NCBI RefSeq assembly: GCF_010093065.1
Contig: NZ_CP048113.1
Location: forward strand, 3,906,001 to 3,970,000
DNA from: Chitinophaga agri
GTDB lineage: Bacteria > Bacteroidota > Bacteroidia > Chitinophagales > Chitinophagaceae
DNA length: 64,000 nucleotides
Direction of reading: 5' to 3'
Below the pieces are notes generated by a model. The model did no database searches and was not told the origin of the DNA. It saw only the letters and a program-made list of their open reading frames with translations. This document shows, one piece after another, positions 63,256 through 64,000 of the stretch; the first letter of the stretch is position 1; each line of letters opens with the position of its first letter. The position numbers and the translations under genes were made by a program.

Positions 63256-63969
63256 TTACAGCTGGCGGATTTTAACACTACGGTACCATACGCCATCGCC
63301 GTGATCCTGCAGGGCGATGTGTCCTTTTGGATATTTACCGAAAGCTTTCCAGGTTTTGAACTTGCTGTTAGCCATCAGGGTGTTCCACTCTTCGCTACCC
63401 ATGGTAGTTTCGATGGTTTGTACCCCATTCAGCCAGAAGGTCAGTTTACCATCTTTCTTACGGATCTTCGCTACGTTCCACTCACCTACAGGTTTAGCAG
63501 CATACTTGGTGGATTTTTTCAGATCGTAGAGATCACCGGAATTGTGTTTCTCATATTTACCATCCGGATGTTTTGCATCATCCAGTACCTGCATTTCAGG
63601 GCCGGACAGGTAAGTTGCCTGCAGTTGCGGATCTTCGTGTACACCGAAGATGATACCACTGTTACCACCTTCAGAGATCTTCCACTCGATAGATAATTCA
63701 TAATTCTCGTACTCGTCGTTGGTCACCAGGTCACCACCGGGTGCACCATTCTTTTTAGCTTCCTGGTCGAGTGCCAGTGCACCATCCTGTACTTTCCAGG
63801 CCGGGCTTGCAGTGGTCTGCAGGTAAGTATGCCAGCCATTGGTAGATGTACCATCGAACAATAATTTCCATCCCGCTTTCTTTTCTTTACGGGTGAGGGT
63901 GTTCGGTGTTTGTGCGGATGTGGAAAGAGTTAGCAGACTGAGTGCCAGAACGGGAATAAATTGCTTCAT
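63256..63969 (-). CDS. DUF1080 (3-keto-disaccharide hydrolase-like) secreted protein
   Basis: The 237-residue protein has a signal peptide (VLALSLLTLSTSAQ) and one DUF1080 domain of the second subtype, matching the second domain of the tandem protein at 34623: GWKLLFDGTSTNGWHTYLQT, YELSIEWKISEGGNSGIIFG, GPEMQVLDDAKHPDGKYEKH and GHIALQDHGDGVWYRSVKIR. It is the first gene in this block in the window, 12 bp before the ThuA gene, and is therefore part of the same transcript. It likely cleaves 3-keto-glycosides formed by an oxidoreductase. Confidence 0.92.
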   Translation of the reverse strand: MKQFIPVLALSLLTLSTSAQTPNTLTRKEKKAGWKLLFDGTSTNGWHTYLQTTASPAWKVQDGALALDQEAKKNGAPGGDLVTNDEYENYELSIEWKISEGGNSGIIFGVHEDPQLQATYLSGPEMQVLDDAKHPDGKYEKHNSGDLYDLKKSTKYAAKPVGEWNVAKIRKKDGKLTFWLNGVQTIETTMGSEEWNTLMANSKFKTWKAFGKYPKGHIALQDHGDGVWYRSVKIRQL

Positions 63970-64000
63970 TACAAATTGAGTTTTTTATAGCCGATAGTTG

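Noticed and set aside
1..64000. tRNA, rRNA, CRISPR arrays, prophage and insertion sequences
   Set aside because: No T-loop or cloverleaf pattern, no regularly spaced direct repeats of CRISPR size, no transposase, integrase or phage structural gene was seen on either strand.

Overview
The window comes from a member of the Bacteroidota, most probably Chitinophaga or a close relative in the Chitinophagaceae. The support is three SusC/SusD outer-membrane uptake pairs, two FecI-type sigma / FecR anti-sigma pairs, many lipoproteins with short Bacteroidota-style signal sequences, repeated DUF1080 and ThuA domains, a class 2 dihydroorotate dehydrogenase, weak ribosome binding sites and promoter-like TAnnTTTG boxes. 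No rRNA, tRNA, CRISPR array, prophage or intact insertion sequence was seen.

Layout. 1-1579: an ECF sigma gene and a FecR gene cut by the window edge. 1730-2758: pyrD. 2832-11821: a sugar-uptake locus on the minus strand (ECF sigma, FecR, SusC with an STN signalling domain, SusD, and a GH127 beta-L-arabinofuranosidase), which looks like a small polysaccharide utilisation locus for arabinose-containing glycans. 12056-17578: two small paralogous membrane proteins, rsmE, a pure heptad-repeat coiled-coil protein, a MATE transporter and dnaB. 17579-18354: a non-coding region with three DnaA-box-like 9-mers exactly 22 bp apart and an 11-bp tandem repeat; genes diverge from it. 18355-25101 (plus strand): pheT, a coiled-coil protein, zapA, rny, a DUF1080 gene and a purine nucleoside phosphorylase gene. 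25251-29549 (minus): scpB with a very long acidic tail, an isolated atpG, a WG-repeat protein and a DJ-1/PfpI protein. 29762-36002: a second SusC/SusD pair divergent from a protein with two DUF1080 domains; the shared intergenic region holds two LacI-operator-like pseudo-palindromes. 36429-41132: a DUF885 lipoprotein, an MmcQ/YjbR protein, a TSUP transporter and an unknown membrane protein.

41396-48281 is a complete six-gene ebo cluster (eboA-eboF, minus strand). It is known from cyanobacteria, some algal plastids and Bacteroidota, and is linked to moving an unidentified prenylated or cyclitol-like metabolite to the periplasm. 48400-55370 holds a possible 25-residue membrane peptide, a c-type heme/FG-GAP lipoprotein and a third SusC/SusD pair. 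55987-58020 is a rtcB-prfH pair, an RNA-repair and ribosome-rescue module; the end of prfH lies inside a perfect 26-bp inverted repeat. 58482-58856 is a TMEM220-family membrane protein. 58937-63969 is an operon-like run of DUF1080, ThuA and a large ThuA/sugar-dehydrogenase/PKD/cytochrome c lipoprotein, probably for oxidised (3-keto) glycosides.

Together the accessory genes describe glycan capture at the outer membrane and periplasmic handling of glycosides, including 3-keto sugars (four DUF1080 domains and two ThuA domains), interspersed with housekeeping genes for replication, translation, division and energy. Strong rho-independent terminator hairpins separate nearly every transcription unit, and a dispersed AATTACGAATT-type intergenic repeat occurs several times.
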